The notes: generated by a model not told the origin, from the sequence alone. Counted from the first letter of the stretch, positions 25,078 through 35,369 are shown. The stretch is 64,000 nt of DNA from Lederbergia citrisecunda (GCF_018343695.1 NZ_JAGYPJ010000001.1:1561001-1625000); one strand, 5' to 3'. Numbers and translations are program-made.

Positions 25078-26048
25078 GACATACCCTCAACGGCAGAAAA
25101 GAATGCAACACCATTATCATCCATTTGCTTCTTAATAAGACCAAGTGAGAGTAAATAATCCAACTGAGCCGTTGATTCAGATAATGTTAATCCTAGTTCC
25201 TTTTGATACACAGCTGGAAAAAGTTCTTTCGTAATCGAAAAGGTTGTTAATTGACGGTTTTTCAATAATTCCAGTACTTGTAATGCCCGCTCATGCTGGC
25301 GCTGCAGACGACGTTTCACAAGTTCATGAACTCTCTGAATATCCGCTCCGTGCCCTGTGTATGCAATGCGAATATCCAACTTTAAAAGCTTTTCGAGAGA
25401 TTCATTATATTGCAGTTGCGGTTTTGGGCGCTCAGAAGATGGTTCTAATGCAGGCTCAAGAAATGGATTGGAAGAGATCGTTGCAAGTAAATGATCTCCT
25501 GATAACATGACACCATCATTTTCTCGAAAAAACGATATATGGCTTTGAGCATGCCCGGGAGTTTCTAGAATCGACCATTTTTCTAATCCAGGGATGGTAT
25601 CCCCTTCGGCAATTTCTTTCGCAAGCGGCGCCGAACTAGAATACTGAAGAGGAGATTTCAAAACATGTAACATTTTTTCCACATTGCCCTTTAAACCAAA
25701 TTCTTTAAATAATCTTCTATAAAAATTATCATGGGCGGAGAAAAAAACGGAATCCTCTTCAATCCACGGGCGTACATATTTATGTCCGTAAATTGGCACT
25801 TCCGGTAACCATTCTAAAAGTCCAACATGATCGGGGTGGTGGTGTGTAAGTACAACTTGTTCAATATCTTCAGGAATCAATCCGTACTTGGCCAGTTGAA
25901 AGGTAAATGCCTCCCAAGCTGCTTCTGTCTTCACTCCGGCATCGATTAGAGTAAGGGCATCCCCTTTTACAACATAAACATTCACATCGCCTACTGCAAA
26001 TGGAGTTGGCAATTCAAGTTTTATTATTTTTTCATCAAAACTAACCAT
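25074..26048 (-). CDS. yqjP: Metallo-beta-lactamase-fold hydrolase YqjP
   Basis: A 324-residue MBL-fold protein. The metal-binding motif is HHHPDHVG, with ETPGHAQSHISFF and SGDHLL providing further ligands, and a C-terminal winged-helix-like region (LELLKNRQLTTFSITKELFP). The family includes glyoxalase-II-like and lactonase enzymes; the substrate here is not determined. It is first in a two-gene unit with yqjQ. Confidence 0.92.
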   Translation of the reverse strand: MVSFDEKIIKLELPTPFAVGDVNVYVVKGDALTLIDAGVKTEAAWEAFTFQLAKYGLIPEDIEQVVLTHHHPDHVGLLEWLPEVPIYGHKYVRPWIEEDSVFFSAHDNFYRRLFKEFGLKGNVEKMLHVLKSPLQYSSSAPLAKEIAEGDTIPGLEKWSILETPGHAQSHISFFRENDGVMLSGDHLLATISSNPFLEPALEPSSERPKPQLQYNESLEKLLKLDIRIAYTGHGADIQRVHELVKRRLQRQHERALQVLELLKNRQLTTFSITKELFPAVYQKELGLTLSESTAQLDYLLSLGLIKKQMDDNGVAFFSAVEGMS

Positions 26049-26152
26049 TATAATCCCTCAACTTCAAAAAGATAAGTAATTACAGTGTATCGAGTAATGA
26101 CAAAAAAGTCATTATATTCATATTATACTCAGAGTATTGAAAAAACTTTTTC

Positions 26153-26181
26153 TTGACATTTATCCATTCGATAATCATAAT
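26153..26181 (+). promoter_or_regulatory. Sigma-A promoter of the proI leader
   Basis: A perfect TTGACA at 26153-26158 and CATAAT at 26176-26181 with a 17-base spacer, placing the transcription start near 26188, just before the T-box leader. Confidence 0.8.
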
Positions 26182-26202
26182 CATATATAATATTTTAACT
26201 AA

Positions 26203-26447
26203 ACACTGATTGAACCGCGATGAACTGGGAATAGTAAAACAGAAATGATGCAAGAGATTGGAGCCCAAAGGCTGGAAGGCTCCGACATCCCCTTTTTGTT
26301 TGAACCTGCCTAGCGAGCTGTCAGCAAAACTGACCGTATTCCTGCGTTAAGGGCCAGAGATGATTGCAGCAAATAGGCAATCAATGAAGGTGGTACCACG
26401 GAAGCTATTCCCTTTCGTCCTTTTTTACAGGATGAGAGGGTTTTTTG
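26203..26447 (+). ncRNA. T-box riboswitch, proline-specific, upstream of proI
   Basis: A full T-box leader. The diagnostic AAGGTGGTACCACG lies at 26387-26400, with the antiterminator bulge TGGT that pairs with the tRNA acceptor end. A terminator follows: CCCTTTCGTCC, loop, GGATGAGAGGG and TTTTTT (26410-26446). In the stem I specifier loop the 5' side has AGTA and the 3' side has GAACCTG, so the specifier codon is probably CCT (Pro) at 26305-26307. Uncharged tRNA-Pro would stabilise the antiterminator and allow proI expression. Confidence 0.93.
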
Positions 26448-26539
26448 TTGTTGATCAAGGCACTTTGTTGATTAAAACGAAAGTCAACATACAAGTTTAA
26501 CAAGGCCATTTATGGAGTACGAGAACAGGAGGAATACCG

Positions 26540-27364
26540 ATGAAAATATCGTTTATTGGAGCTGGCTCCATCGCAGAAGCCATGATTGCAGGGTTAATTG
26601 AAAAAAATATATGTAATCGTGAAAACATCTGCATAACGAATCGGAATAATAAATTAAAAATGACGGAACTCGAAGAAAAGTTCGGAATAAGTACCACTTA
26701 TGATATGAATGAGCTTATTCATAATGCGGATATGGTTATTTTTGCCGTAAAGCCAAAAGATGCAAACGAGGCATTGGATAAGATCAGACCATATATAAGT
26801 GAAAATACTTTCTTTGTTTCCGTTATGGCAGGGATATCTATCGAATTTATAACGGATAAGCTAAAAACCAATTGCGCCATTGCTAGAGCAATGCCAAACA
26901 CTTCTGCAAGTGTCGGAAAATCTGCAACTGCCATTACATTTAATCCTTTTGCTTCTAATCGACAAAAGGAAATGGCGCTCTCTATTTTTTCTGCCATTGG
27001 AATTACAGAGGAAGTGGAAGAACGCCAAATGGATGCCATTACAGCACTTTCAGGCAGCGGCCCAGCGTATTTTTATTATATGGTGGAAGCGATGGAACGA
27101 GCGGCAGAACAATTTGGCTTGGAAAAAGACACATCCAATAAACTCATTATCCAAACTTTACTAGGTGCTGCCGAAATGCTTTCTGTATCGGGAAAAAAAG
27201 CTGCAGATCTTAGGCAAGAAGTGACAAGCCCTGGTGGAACAACAGAAGCGGGAATTTCCGTCCTTCAACAAACAGAAATGCAGGAAGCGTTCGTGGCTTG
27301 TATCCAGGCCGCCTATGAGCAATCAAAGCAGTTGGGAATCATGTATGAATCCAAAATCACATAA
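26540..27364 (+). CDS. proI: Pyrroline-5-carboxylate reductase
   Basis: Reduces pyrroline-5-carboxylate to L-proline with NAD(P)H. The 274-residue protein has the N-terminal Rossmann motif IGAGSIAEAMI, FAVKPKD in the dinucleotide-binding domain, and the C-terminal dimerisation/active-site motif ALSGSGPAYFYYM followed by VTSPGGTTEAGI. The upstream T-box makes expression depend on proline starvation, which points to a biosynthetic enzyme. Position between yqjP and namA matches B. subtilis proI. Confidence 0.95.
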   Translation: MKISFIGAGSIAEAMIAGLIEKNICNRENICITNRNNKLKMTELEEKFGISTTYDMNELIHNADMVIFAVKPKDANEALDKIRPYISENTFFVSVMAGISIEFITDKLKTNCAIARAMPNTSASVGKSATAITFNPFASNRQKEMALSIFSAIGITEEVEERQMDAITALSGSGPAYFYYMVEAMERAAEQFGLEKDTSNKLIIQTLLGAAEMLSVSGKKAADLRQEVTSPGGTTEAGISVLQQTEMQEAFVACIQAAYEQSKQLGIMYESKIT

Positions 27365-27440
27365 TTCATAAGTTCTCACAAATGCAAAAAACGCCTCCAC
27401 CTTGCTATAATAGAGCGAAAGCAAATTAGGAGGCAAAAGA

Positions 27441-28463
27441 ATGACTGTAAAACTTTTTACACCCTTTACGGTTAAAAATATTACGATGAAAAATCGGATT
27501 GTTATGTCGCCAATGTGTATGTATTCTTGCTTCAATGAGGATGGAATGGTTGGAGACTGGCACTATACCCATTATACAAGTCGTGCGGTTGGGCAAGTCG
27601 GATTAATTATCGTTGAAGCAACAGCTGTGACACCGCAAGGAAGAATCAGCCCTCGTGATTTAGGAATATGGAGTGATGACCATATTGAGGGGCTTTCGAG
27701 ACTTACTAAAATGATGGAAGAGCACGGTACTGTCAGTGGAATTCAAATTGCTCATGCCGGTCGAAAAGCAGTGCTCGATGGAGAAATCATTGCGCCAAGT
27801 GCAATTCCTTTTAACGAAAGTATGAAGACGCCAAAAGAAATGAGCATTGATGAAATTAAAGAAACGATTATAGCATTTGGAAAAGCTGCGGAAAGAGCAA
27901 AAAAAGCTGGATTTAAAATAATCGAAATTCATGGAGCCCACGGGTATCTAATCAATGAATTTCTTTCACCGCTCACAAATAAGCGCAGCGATGAATACGG
28001 AGGTACTCCAGAAAATCGTTATCGCTTCTTAAGAGAAGTCATAGAGGAAGTTAAATCGGTTTGGGAAGGTCCTTTATTCGTCCGTGTTTCAGCGAATGAT
28101 TATAGTGTTGGAGGTCTTGTCCCCGCAGATTATGTAAGGATAACAAATTGGATGAAAGAACAAGGAGTCGATTTAGTAGATGTTAGTTCAGGTGCTGTGG
28201 TACCTGCGAATATTCCTACTTTTCCAGGCTATCAAGTTCCACTTGCAGATCAAATTAGAAATGAAGCAAATATCCCGACTGGAGCAGTAGGTTTGATCAC
28301 AAATGGAACTCAAGCGGAGGAAATTTTACAAAATGGTCGCGCTGACTTAGTTTTTATCGCCCGCGCGCTATTACGCGATCCATACTGGTCACGAACTGCA
28401 GCAAAAGAACTGAAATATGAACTAGAGGCTCCAGAGCAATACCGACGAGGCTGGATGATCTAA
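27441..28463 (+). CDS. namA: NADPH dehydrogenase NamA (YqjM, old yellow enzyme)
   Basis: A 340-residue FMN-dependent ene-reductase. MSPMCMYSC carries the redox-tuning cysteine typical of YqjM, HAGRKA the substrate-binding region, and [19 protein letters not shown] the FMN/active-site segment. It reduces activated double bonds and nitro compounds and is linked to oxidative stress. An extended -10 (TGCTATAAT) lies about 30 bases upstream, and AGGAGG precedes the ATG. Its 3' end overlaps that of rnz by four bases, with no terminator in between. Confidence 0.96.
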   Translation: MTVKLFTPFTVKNITMKNRIVMSPMCMYSCFNEDGMVGDWHYTHYTSRAVGQVGLIIVEATAVTPQGRISPRDLGIWSDDHIEGLSRLTKMMEEHGTVSGIQIAHAGRKAVLDGEIIAPSAIPFNESMKTPKEMSIDEIKETIIAFGKAAERAKKAGFKIIEIHGAHGYLINEFLSPLTNKRSDEYGGTPENRYRFLREVIEEVKSVWEGPLFVRVSANDYSVGGLVPADYVRITNWMKEQGVDLVDVSSGAVVPANIPTFPGYQVPLADQIRNEANIPTGAVGLITNGTQAEEILQNGRADLVFIARALLRDPYWSRTAAKELKYELEAPEQYRRGWMI

Positions 28464-29389
28464 TTTTTATGTGGATCGATTGTCATTTCTAGGAAATCAT
28501 ATGCCATTTTCGTGTTAGGAAATATTACTTTAGCTTCTTCTGTTAGCTGATTCCAATGTTCATTAAGATAGCGTGAACTAATATGATTCAAACACAGGCT
28601 ATGTGCTCGTGCATGTAAAGCAAGTCTCGCTGCTTGGGCAGTCGTTGAATGAAAATAATTATTTGCCATTTCTTCACTATCCGCGGCAAATGTAGCTTCA
28701 TGAACTACAACATCTGCTTCTGAAGCGAGAATAGCTGCATTTTCGCACGGACGTGTATCGCCAAGAATACAAATGACTCTACCTTTTATTTCAGGGCCTA
28801 AATAATTGTTTCCATTTAACACTTTTCCATTTTCCAGTGTGACCGTTTCACCCTTTTTTAGGCGCTTATAAACCGGACCTGGTAATATGCCATCAGAGCG
28901 AAGTCGTTCGGCATCGAGAGTTCCTTTTTTATCCTTTTCGGTAATACGGAATCCGTAGCTTGCAATCCCGTGATCAAGTAATAAAGTTTCAATCATAAAT
29001 TGCTCATCTTCGAAAATGATCCCATTCTCAATTTCGATAATATTTAAAGGATATTTTACATGGGTTTGACTTATTTTAAGAGAAACATCGACATATTCTC
29101 GAATACCTTTCGGACCGTAAATGGTAAGCTCTGTTTCTCCACCTTGGAAAGAACGACTACCTAATAATCCCGGGAGGCCAAAAATATGATCTCCATGAAG
29201 ATGAGTTATAAATATTTTTTCAATTTTCCTAGGTTTTAATGAAGTATGTAAAATTTGGTGCTGGGTTGCTTCACCACAATCAAAAAGCCATATGGAATTT
29301 CTCTCTTCCAATAGCATTAAAGCTAAGGAAGAAACATTTCTAGGCTTTGCCGGTACTCCCGCACCAGTTCCGAGAAAGAGTAGTTTCAT
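28460..29389 (-). CDS. rnz: Ribonuclease Z
   Basis: The tRNA 3'-processing endonuclease, 309 residues. The zinc-binding motif [12 protein letters not shown] is complete, with [19 protein letters not shown] and the late HEATF histidine; the exosite arm lies around [20 protein letters not shown]. It removes 3' trailers from tRNA precursors lacking encoded CCA. It runs opposite to zwf from a shared upstream region (29390-29546). Confidence 0.96.
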   Translation of the reverse strand: MKLLFLGTGAGVPAKPRNVSSLALMLLEERNSIWLFDCGEATQHQILHTSLKPRKIEKIFITHLHGDHIFGLPGLLGSRSFQGGETELTIYGPKGIREYVDVSLKISQTHVKYPLNIIEIENGIIFEDEQFMIETLLLDHGIASYGFRITEKDKKGTLDAERLRSDGILPGPVYKRLKKGETVTLENGKVLNGNNYLGPEIKGRVICILGDTRPCENAAILASEADVVVHEATFAADSEEMANNYFHSTTAQAARLALHARAHSLCLNHISSRYLNEHWNQLTEEAKVIFPNTKMAYDFLEMTIDPHKN

Positions 29390-29546
29390 ATTAACCCTCC
29401 ATATAAATAATATTTATTTTATCATAATTACCAGTAAACGATTTAAAAATAGATACTTGACTAGTCGTGTTTTTTCAGAATAATTGGTAAGATAGAGTAT
29501 AATCAATGTTGGAAAAGTTTACGAAGGAAAAGAGAGGTTTTTCATT

Positions 29547-31046
29547 ATGATTCAATCAGAAACACCCGCATCGCTTATAATGATATTCGGAGCTACTGGA
29601 GATTTAGCCAAGAGGAAGCTATATCCTTCCCTTTATCATCTTTTTAGAAAAGGGAAATTAGCAGAGCATTTTGCGGTTATTGGTGTGGCGAGACGCCCAT
29701 GGACCAATGAAATATTGAGAGAGCATGTTAAAGACTCTGTTTTAACATCTATTAAAGATGCGGAGAATGTTGAGGAATTTGTTTCTCATTTTTATTATAA
29801 ACCTCATGATGTCAGCGACTCACAATCATACATACAATTAAAAAATCTTGCAAATGAGCTCGATCAAAAGTATGGTCTAGACGGTAACCGAATCTTTTAT
29901 CTAGCTATGGCTCCAGAATTTTTTGGTACCATTGCTGAGCATTTAAAAATTGACGGATTAACAGATACGGAAGGCTTCCATAGACTTGTCATAGAAAAAC
30001 CATTTGGGCATGATCTTGAATCCGCAATTGAATTAAATAAAAGAATTAGAAATGTCTTTTCTGAAAATGATATTTACCGTATTGATCATTATCTTGGAAA
30101 AGAAATGGTTCAAAATATTGAAGTAATCCGTTTTGCCAATGCTATTTTTGAACCTTTATGGAACAATCGATTCATCTCAAATATTCAAATTACCTCAAGT
30201 GAAATGTTGGGTGTAGAAGAACGTGGCGGGTATTACGAAACGAGTGGTGCTCTTCGCGATATGGTTCAAAATCATATGCTGCAAATGGTAGCTCTGCTTG
30301 CTATGGAGCCGCCTATCCGTCTCACACCAAAAGAAATTCGTAGCGAAAAAGTAAAAGTGTTAGGTGCCCTTCGCACTATTGAGCATGATGAAATCCCGAA
30401 TTACTTCGTAAGAGGACAATATGGTTCTGGTGAGATTAACGGAGAAAAAGTAATAGGATATCGTGATGAGCAAAACGTAAATAAGGAATCCAATACTGAT
30501 ACTTATGTAGCGGGCAAATTAATGATTGATAATTTCCGTTGGGCGGGCGTGCCATTTTATATTCGAACTGGTAAAAGAATGACAGCTAAGTCAACGAAGA
30601 TTGTAATTCAATTTAAGGATATTCCGATGAACCTTTATTATAAATCGGAAAAGGATCTCGATCCGAATCTTCTTGTCATTCATATCCAACCAGAAGAAGG
30701 AATTACCCTTCATTTGAATGCGAAAGACACTGGACAAATGATGGAAACAACACCAGTGAAGCTTAATTTTTCCAATAATCATACTCCAGGTCTTAATACT
30801 CCTGAAGCGTATGAAAAACTTTTGTTTGATTGCCTCAGAGGTGATGCAACAAACTTTACGCACTGGGATGAAGTCGCCCTCTCTTGGAGCTTTGTTGATA
30901 AGATTAGCCATTACTGGGAAAGCAAAAAAGCGGAATTTCCAAATTATAGCGCTGGGACAATGGGTCCTAAGGAAGCAGATGAACTGCTTAAAAAGGAAGG
31001 ATTTTCATGGTGGCCGGTTACAGATCTTGATGTAAAGGATTGTTAA
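29547..31046 (+). CDS. zwf: Glucose-6-phosphate 1-dehydrogenase
   Basis: First enzyme of the oxidative pentose phosphate pathway, oxidising glucose-6-phosphate with NADP. The 499-residue protein has the nucleotide-binding GATGDLAKRKLYPSLY and the active-site signature RIDHYLGKE. A TATAAT lies about 40 bases before the start and an AGAGAGG site precedes the ATG. In B. subtilis gndA lies beside zwf; here the downstream space holds a repeat element and a terminator instead. Confidence 0.97.
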   Translation: MIQSETPASLIMIFGATGDLAKRKLYPSLYHLFRKGKLAEHFAVIGVARRPWTNEILREHVKDSVLTSIKDAENVEEFVSHFYYKPHDVSDSQSYIQLKNLANELDQKYGLDGNRIFYLAMAPEFFGTIAEHLKIDGLTDTEGFHRLVIEKPFGHDLESAIELNKRIRNVFSENDIYRIDHYLGKEMVQNIEVIRFANAIFEPLWNNRFISNIQITSSEMLGVEERGGYYETSGALRDMVQNHMLQMVALLAMEPPIRLTPKEIRSEKVKVLGALRTIEHDEIPNYFVRGQYGSGEINGEKVIGYRDEQNVNKESNTDTYVAGKLMIDNFRWAGVPFYIRTGKRMTAKSTKIVIQFKDIPMNLYYKSEKDLDPNLLVIHIQPEEGITLHLNAKDTGQMMETTPVKLNFSNNHTPGLNTPEAYEKLLFDCLRGDATNFTHWDEVALSWSFVDKISHYWESKKAEFPNYSAGTMGPKEADELLKKEGFSWWPVTDLDVKDC

Positions 31047-31052
31047 TAAGAA

Positions 31053-31190
31053 AAGCGGCAGGCTCCTGAAGCAGAAGGAAGGCTAAGAGCGCAACGTCTT
31101 GTTGCAACGCCTTCTTGACCCTCATCCTGCGGGCTTCCGACAAGCAAATAACCTGAGGGACTAGAGACTGCAGCTAAACAAGACGAGACG
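31053..31190 (+). repeat. Modular hairpin repeat, family C (copy 2)
   Basis: Shares with 23855-24001 the blocks AAGGAAGGCTAAGAGCGCAA, AACGCCTTCTTGACCC, ATCCTGCGGGC and TCCGACAAGCAAAT. Contains GCAACGTCTTGTTGC (31091-31105) and an imperfect CCCTCATCCTGCGGG hairpin (31119-31133). The two middle hairpins of the other copy are absent. Confidence 0.7.
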
Positions 31191-31270
31191 ATGTTGACTT
31201 TTCTTAGGGAGAAGGACAAGAAGATTGCTAGTCGTCGGCTGCTTGCGCAAGACAAAAAGAAAGACCTATC

Positions 31271-31312
31271 GGCTGTTCGAAAACAGGAAACCTGTCGAAC
31301 AGCCTTTTTTTT
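31271..31312 (+). terminator. Terminator of zwf
   Basis: Stem GGCTGTTCGA/TCGAACAGCC with an inner CAGG/CCTG stem, followed by eight T. A run of T-tracts separated by GCC continues to about 31335. Confidence 0.9.
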
Positions 31313-31436
31313 GCCTTTTTTTTTGCCTTTTTTTAATACAGATACCTAATGATAACTGCTATACTAAATCTATATACATAAATCATTTTTAACAAATATA
31401 CAACATACAGAATATATTACCGCGGAGGTGTTTGCC

Positions 31437-31880
31437 GTGAAAAGCTCCAATGTGGATGATTACTTACAAAAGGGAATGTACGGGGTAAAAGAAATAAAGC
31501 CCGAAGAACGAAGGAAATTTTTAGGGACGATTAGAGAAAGAATTGTAGTAGCATTAACGAAAAGCCAAGTAATGGAAAAAGGTGTTTATCCAGAAGTAAT
31601 ACAATTGATGAAAGAGCATCCGAGAGCAACATTGCTTCTAAATGGAGATCTTGACTACTCCTATTTATCAGAATACATTCATAAAGCAAGATCAAACCAT
31701 ATTCAATTTTCTATTGTTGCGAATAAAAATTATGATACGAATATCGGGCTCGTCCTAACGTACGATCATGCAATTGATAAAGAGGAAATCTATATTCAAA
31801 AAAATAAAGAAAAAACTGTAACCATTTCTAAGAAAAAAAAGAAGCCGTTCGCTAGCCTTTTTAGTTTTCTAAAGAAATAG
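31437..31880 (+). CDS. yueI: YueI-family (DUF1694) protein
   Basis: A 147-residue soluble protein. VDDYLQKGMYGVKEIKPEER, TIRERIVVALTKSQV and LLLNGDLDYSYLSEYIHKA match the YueI family, whose function is unknown. The tail is rich in lysine (KKKKKPFASLF). I set the start at the GTG at 31437 with GGAGGTG six bases away. It converges on dinB with a single base between the stop codons. Confidence 0.85.
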   Translation: MKSSNVDDYLQKGMYGVKEIKPEERRKFLGTIRERIVVALTKSQVMEKGVYPEVIQLMKEHPRATLLLNGDLDYSYLSEYIHKARSNHIQFSIVANKNYDTNIGLVLTYDHAIDKEEIYIQKNKEKTVTISKKKKKPFASLFSFLKK

Positions 31881-31881
31881 A

Positions 31882-33096
31882 TCACAGTTTCTTTTGTTTC
31901 ATTTCCTTCTGAAGATCGCTGCCTTTTTGAAGTATAGATGTGCCATATTTACTTTTTATTTTATCAATGGCGTTATAAAGCGGCTCTTTTTGAGCTGCTT
32001 TTTCATATGAAAATAAATTAAGCTGCTCATAAGCATAATCTTCATCTAATAAATCTTGACCTGTTATACCTAACAGCCTTACTGGATCTCCCTTCCAGTT
32101 ATTCAAAAATAAGGTCTTTGCTGCTAGAAAAATATCTTTAGCTTCTACAATCGGATTGATTATTTTTTTCCCTCTTGAAATGGTTTTTCGATCATGATAG
32201 CGAATCGTAATCGCAATATTTTTCGTTACATACCCTTTTTTCTTTAGCCTTGTTGATACACTTTCAGCAAGGGATTCGAGAGTTTCTAATAATTTGGATT
32301 GATTGGAAATATCTTTTGGCAATGTAACAGAATTTCCAACGCTTTTGTTTTCCCCTGCTGCATCTGGGTCAACATGTCGAGTATCAATTCCATTAGCCCT
32401 CTCCTTTAATTGTAACCCACGAATTCCTAAATGAGCCTTGAGCTGAAAATCACTTGCTTTTGCCAAATCACCAATCGAATGAATGTGGAGCGTTGACAGC
32501 TTAGCTGCCGTTTTATCGCCAATCCCGTGCATTTCAACTGTAGGCAATGGCCATATAACTTTAGCAATATCTCTTTTTCTCAAAACCGTAATACCAAGTG
32601 GTTTTTTCATATCTGATGCCATTTTAGCTAAAAATTTATTAGGGGCAATCCCAATACTGCACGGCAAATCAAGTTGATTAAGTAAACTTTTTTGAATGTC
32701 TTTAGCAATCTCCAAAGGGGAGCCCAATTCAAAGCTATCTGTAATATCGAGGTAACCTTCATCAATTGAAACTGGCTCTACTAAATCGGAGTATTGACCC
32801 AATATCTCAAACATCGCTTGTGAAGCATTCCGATATCGGTCGAAATTAGGTCTTTTTATAATTAGATGAGGACAAAGCTTTTTTGCTTCCCAAACAGGCA
32901 TGGTTGTTTTCACACCATATTTACGTGCTTCATAGCTGCATGTGACAACAATCCCTTTGCGTGCTTCTTCATCCCCTGCAACCGCGAGTGGCTTATCTTT
33001 TAATGAAGGATCATAGGCCATTTCAACAGATGCAAAAAAACTATTCATATCAACATGCAGTATGACACGACCATTTTTAGGATAGAATGCCTTCAT
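31882..33096 (-). CDS. dinB: DNA polymerase IV (Y-family)
   Basis: A 404-residue translesion polymerase of the DinB group (B. subtilis YqjH/PolY1). Catalytic motifs HVDMNSFFASVEM and SIDEGYLDIT are intact. The thumb helix-hairpin-helix MHGIGDKTAAKLSTLHI follows, and near the C-terminus YEQLNLFSY is a beta-clamp-binding motif of the QLxLF type. The ATG at 33096 has AAAAGGTG six bases upstream. No LexA box was seen upstream. It is distinct from the UvrX-like polymerase at 22.4 kb. Confidence 0.96.
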   Translation of the reverse strand: MKAFYPKNGRVILHVDMNSFFASVEMAYDPSLKDKPLAVAGDEEARKGIVVTCSYEARKYGVKTTMPVWEAKKLCPHLIIKRPNFDRYRNASQAMFEILGQYSDLVEPVSIDEGYLDITDSFELGSPLEIAKDIQKSLLNQLDLPCSIGIAPNKFLAKMASDMKKPLGITVLRKRDIAKVIWPLPTVEMHGIGDKTAAKLSTLHIHSIGDLAKASDFQLKAHLGIRGLQLKERANGIDTRHVDPDAAGENKSVGNSVTLPKDISNQSKLLETLESLAESVSTRLKKKGYVTKNIAITIRYHDRKTISRGKKIINPIVEAKDIFLAAKTLFLNNWKGDPVRLLGITGQDLLDEDYAYEQLNLFSYEKAAQKEPLYNAIDKIKSKYGTSILQKGSDLQKEMKQKKL

Positions 33097-33211
33097 TTCA
33101 ATCACCTTTTTTGCTGCTCAAAATTTATCGATAATTCCTATAAAATAAAAATACCACAGTATTATAGACCATGGTAGGATAAAATATTGAGCCCCATCAA
33201 TGTGAGACTTT

Positions 33212-34345
33212 TTAATTAGGTTGTCCGATCAATAAATCACCAATAATTTTTGCAGGTTCTGTTGAATAAATATTCACATGATAATTTTCTACATGAATTT
33301 GATATTTTTCCCATTCATTACCATCAGAAAATATGGAATGTATTTGTTCGTAAATATCACCCTTGTTGAGATGGTAAACGACTCCTAATTCCTTTAGATA
33401 CTTCAAATTAATTTCCTCTTGGCCAGGCAGAGCATCGTAAATGAAAATGGTCTTGCGTTTAAAAAGGCATTCACTTATCGTTACTCCACCGGGCTTTGTT
33501 AAAATGGCATCCATTTGATCGTAAAGACTGTTCATTTCCTCCCTACTATGGATATACGGAAACGGAATAATATGGCTTTTTTGCATACTATTGAGTTTTT
33601 GATACAACTTCTTGTTTTTTCCGCATAATACATAAAATTTGATTTGCCGATTAGGCCCGCCTTCCCCGATATGCCGAATTAACTCTTCAATAGCGCCAAC
33701 CCCAAGGTTCCCACCTGCTATTAAAACCGATAGTTTGAAAAGGCTCGCCGGTGCAACTGCTTTTTTTTGTTTTATTATTTTCGAATGAATTGGAATTCCT
33801 GTAATGTAAATATGTTCATCCTTGATTCCTTTTTGAATTAAATATTTTTTCATTTGATAAGATGGTACAAAATGAAAGTCTATATACTTCACACCCCAAA
33901 AACGGTGGATGAAATAATCTGTGTACACATTGATGACCGGAATCGTCAGTCCGCCCTTCTCTTTCAAGTAACTCATCATGTACGCAGGTAAGGCATGTGT
34001 GCATACAATAAGGTCTGGTTGCTTTTCTTTTATGAGCTTTTTCATATTGGAAATAAATAACCATTCATATAGCCAATAGCGCTTGTTTTTTTCGATATTT
34101 TTATAGACGGTATTTTTATATATAAAATGATACATTCCGGGGAAAGCATCAATCCATTTGAGATATATGTTCGAAACAAGTGATTCAACTTTTCCATAAC
34201 TGTAAGAAAGAACATCTACTTTATCACATGTAATTTGTGGATGTAAGGTCTGAAGTCCATCAATTAAGGCATTTGCTGTTTGATGGTGTCCAGAAGGGAT
34301 TTGTAAAAAAGGTAAGAATAGCACAGATTTATTTAGTTTTTTCAT
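33212..34345 (-). CDS. MGDG synthase-type glycosyltransferase, YkoN-like
   Basis: A 377-residue GT-B glycosyltransferase. The N-terminal acceptor domain has LPSGH-like FLQIPSGHHQTANALIDGL, and the C-terminal nucleotide-sugar domain has KPGGVTISECL, the signature of the MurG/UgtP/MGDG-synthase group. It probably transfers a sugar from a UDP-sugar to a lipid acceptor at the membrane. With the adjacent YkoQ- and YkoP-like genes it recalls the B. subtilis ykoN-ykoP-ykoQ set. The ATG at 34345 has AGAGGTG upstream. Confidence 0.8.
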   Translation of the reverse strand: MKKLNKSVLFLPFLQIPSGHHQTANALIDGLQTLHPQITCDKVDVLSYSYGKVESLVSNIYLKWIDAFPGMYHFIYKNTVYKNIEKNKRYWLYEWLFISNMKKLIKEKQPDLIVCTHALPAYMMSYLKEKGGLTIPVINVYTDYFIHRFWGVKYIDFHFVPSYQMKKYLIQKGIKDEHIYITGIPIHSKIIKQKKAVAPASLFKLSVLIAGGNLGVGAIEELIRHIGEGGPNRQIKFYVLCGKNKKLYQKLNSMQKSHIIPFPYIHSREEMNSLYDQMDAILTKPGGVTISECLFKRKTIFIYDALPGQEEINLKYLKELGVVYHLNKGDIYEQIHSIFSDGNEWEKYQIHVENYHVNIYSTEPAKIIGDLLIGQPN

Positions 34346-34478
34346 ATACACCTCTTCTAAACATTCTTTTCTTGAAACGCGTTTGGAATTCACTGCCATG
34401 GGATTCCTCCCATCAATTGCTTGTAAAAATGGCAGCATTTTTCTAGTATAATCTTTCTTATGGAAGGAGTGATTACAA

Positions 34479-35336
34479 TTGAACTTTTTATTCTATACTG
34501 CATTCGCTATACTTCTTTTTTATTTCTTTAAAAAAGCCTATACCAACACGAAAGAAATCGTGATAAATAAAGTTAACATCAATCAAGATCAATCTAACGG
34601 ACAAATAAATCCAAAATTAACGATACTTCAACTATCCGATTTGCATCTTGAAAATATTTCAATTTCGCCTGCTGAACTATATGCAATACTCAAAGATAAG
34701 CCTATTGATTTAATTGCACTTACTGGAGATTTCCTTGATCGAAAACGGACCATTCCAAAGCTTGTCCCATATTTGGAAGTCTTGAACAAATTAAACGCCA
34801 AATATGGAATATATGCCGTACTTGGAAACCACGACTATGTTCTACAGCAACAAAACTTACAAACATTAATTAAGACACTCGAACAATATAACTGCAAAGT
34901 AATGCGAAACGAAAATGAGCTAATTTTTGTACTAGGTAGACCAGTCAATATAATTGGAATCGATGATTTTAGTACAAAACGAAGCAATTTGGGATCTTCA
35001 TACGAAGGAATTAAACAAGGAACAAACCTCGTATTAACCCATGATCCCAATATTGTTTTGCATATGGAAAAATATCATTTTGATTATTTGCTTGCCGGGC
35101 ATTTTCATGGAGGTCAAATCTGCTACCCTAAAGCATATCACCTAGCCAAAATGGGTAAGCTCCCAAGAATGAATATTGTTAAAGGACTTCATATGCATGA
35201 TGGAAAACCTTTCTATATTAATGAAGGTCTTGGTCAAACCGGAGTAAATATTCGGATAGGAAGCCGTCCTGAAATCACCATTCATGAATTATCATTGGCC
35301 GCAGCTAGTAAGTCTGAACCAGCTGCTGCAATCTGA
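34479..35336 (+). CDS. Membrane-anchored metallophosphoesterase, YkoQ-like
   Basis: A 285-residue protein with an N-terminal membrane anchor (NFLFYTAFAILLFYFFKKAY) and a calcineurin-like metallophosphoesterase domain: LSDLHLE, TGDFLD, LGNHDY, LTHDP and AGHFHGGQ are the five metal-binding motifs. This set resembles the UDP-diacylglucosamine hydrolase-like YkoQ/YkuE group. Translation starts at TTG with GGAAGGAG upstream. It is divergent from the glycosyltransferase, with 133 bases between starts. Confidence 0.85.
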   Translation: MNFLFYTAFAILLFYFFKKAYTNTKEIVINKVNINQDQSNGQINPKLTILQLSDLHLENISISPAELYAILKDKPIDLIALTGDFLDRKRTIPKLVPYLEVLNKLNAKYGIYAVLGNHDYVLQQQNLQTLIKTLEQYNCKVMRNENELIFVLGRPVNIIGIDDFSTKRSNLGSSYEGIKQGTNLVLTHDPNIVLHMEKYHFDYLLAGHFHGGQICYPKAYHLAKMGKLPRMNIVKGLHMHDGKPFYINEGLGQTGVNIRIGSRPEITIHELSLAAASKSEPAAAI

Positions 35337-35342
35337 TGGAAA

Positions 35343-35369
35343 GAGCTGTTTATATAACAGCTTTTTTTT
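35343..35369 (+). terminator. Terminator of the metallophosphoesterase gene
   Basis: Stem GAGCTGTT/AACAGCTT with a TATAT loop followed by TTTTTTTA, seven bases after the stop codon. Confidence 0.85.

Noticed and set aside
29509-29526. GTTGGAAAAGTTTACGAAG upstream of zwf, nearly identical to the cre-like site at 53531
   Set aside because: It lacks the central CG of a CcpA site, and one 18-of-19 match in 64 kb of AT-rich DNA can occur by chance.
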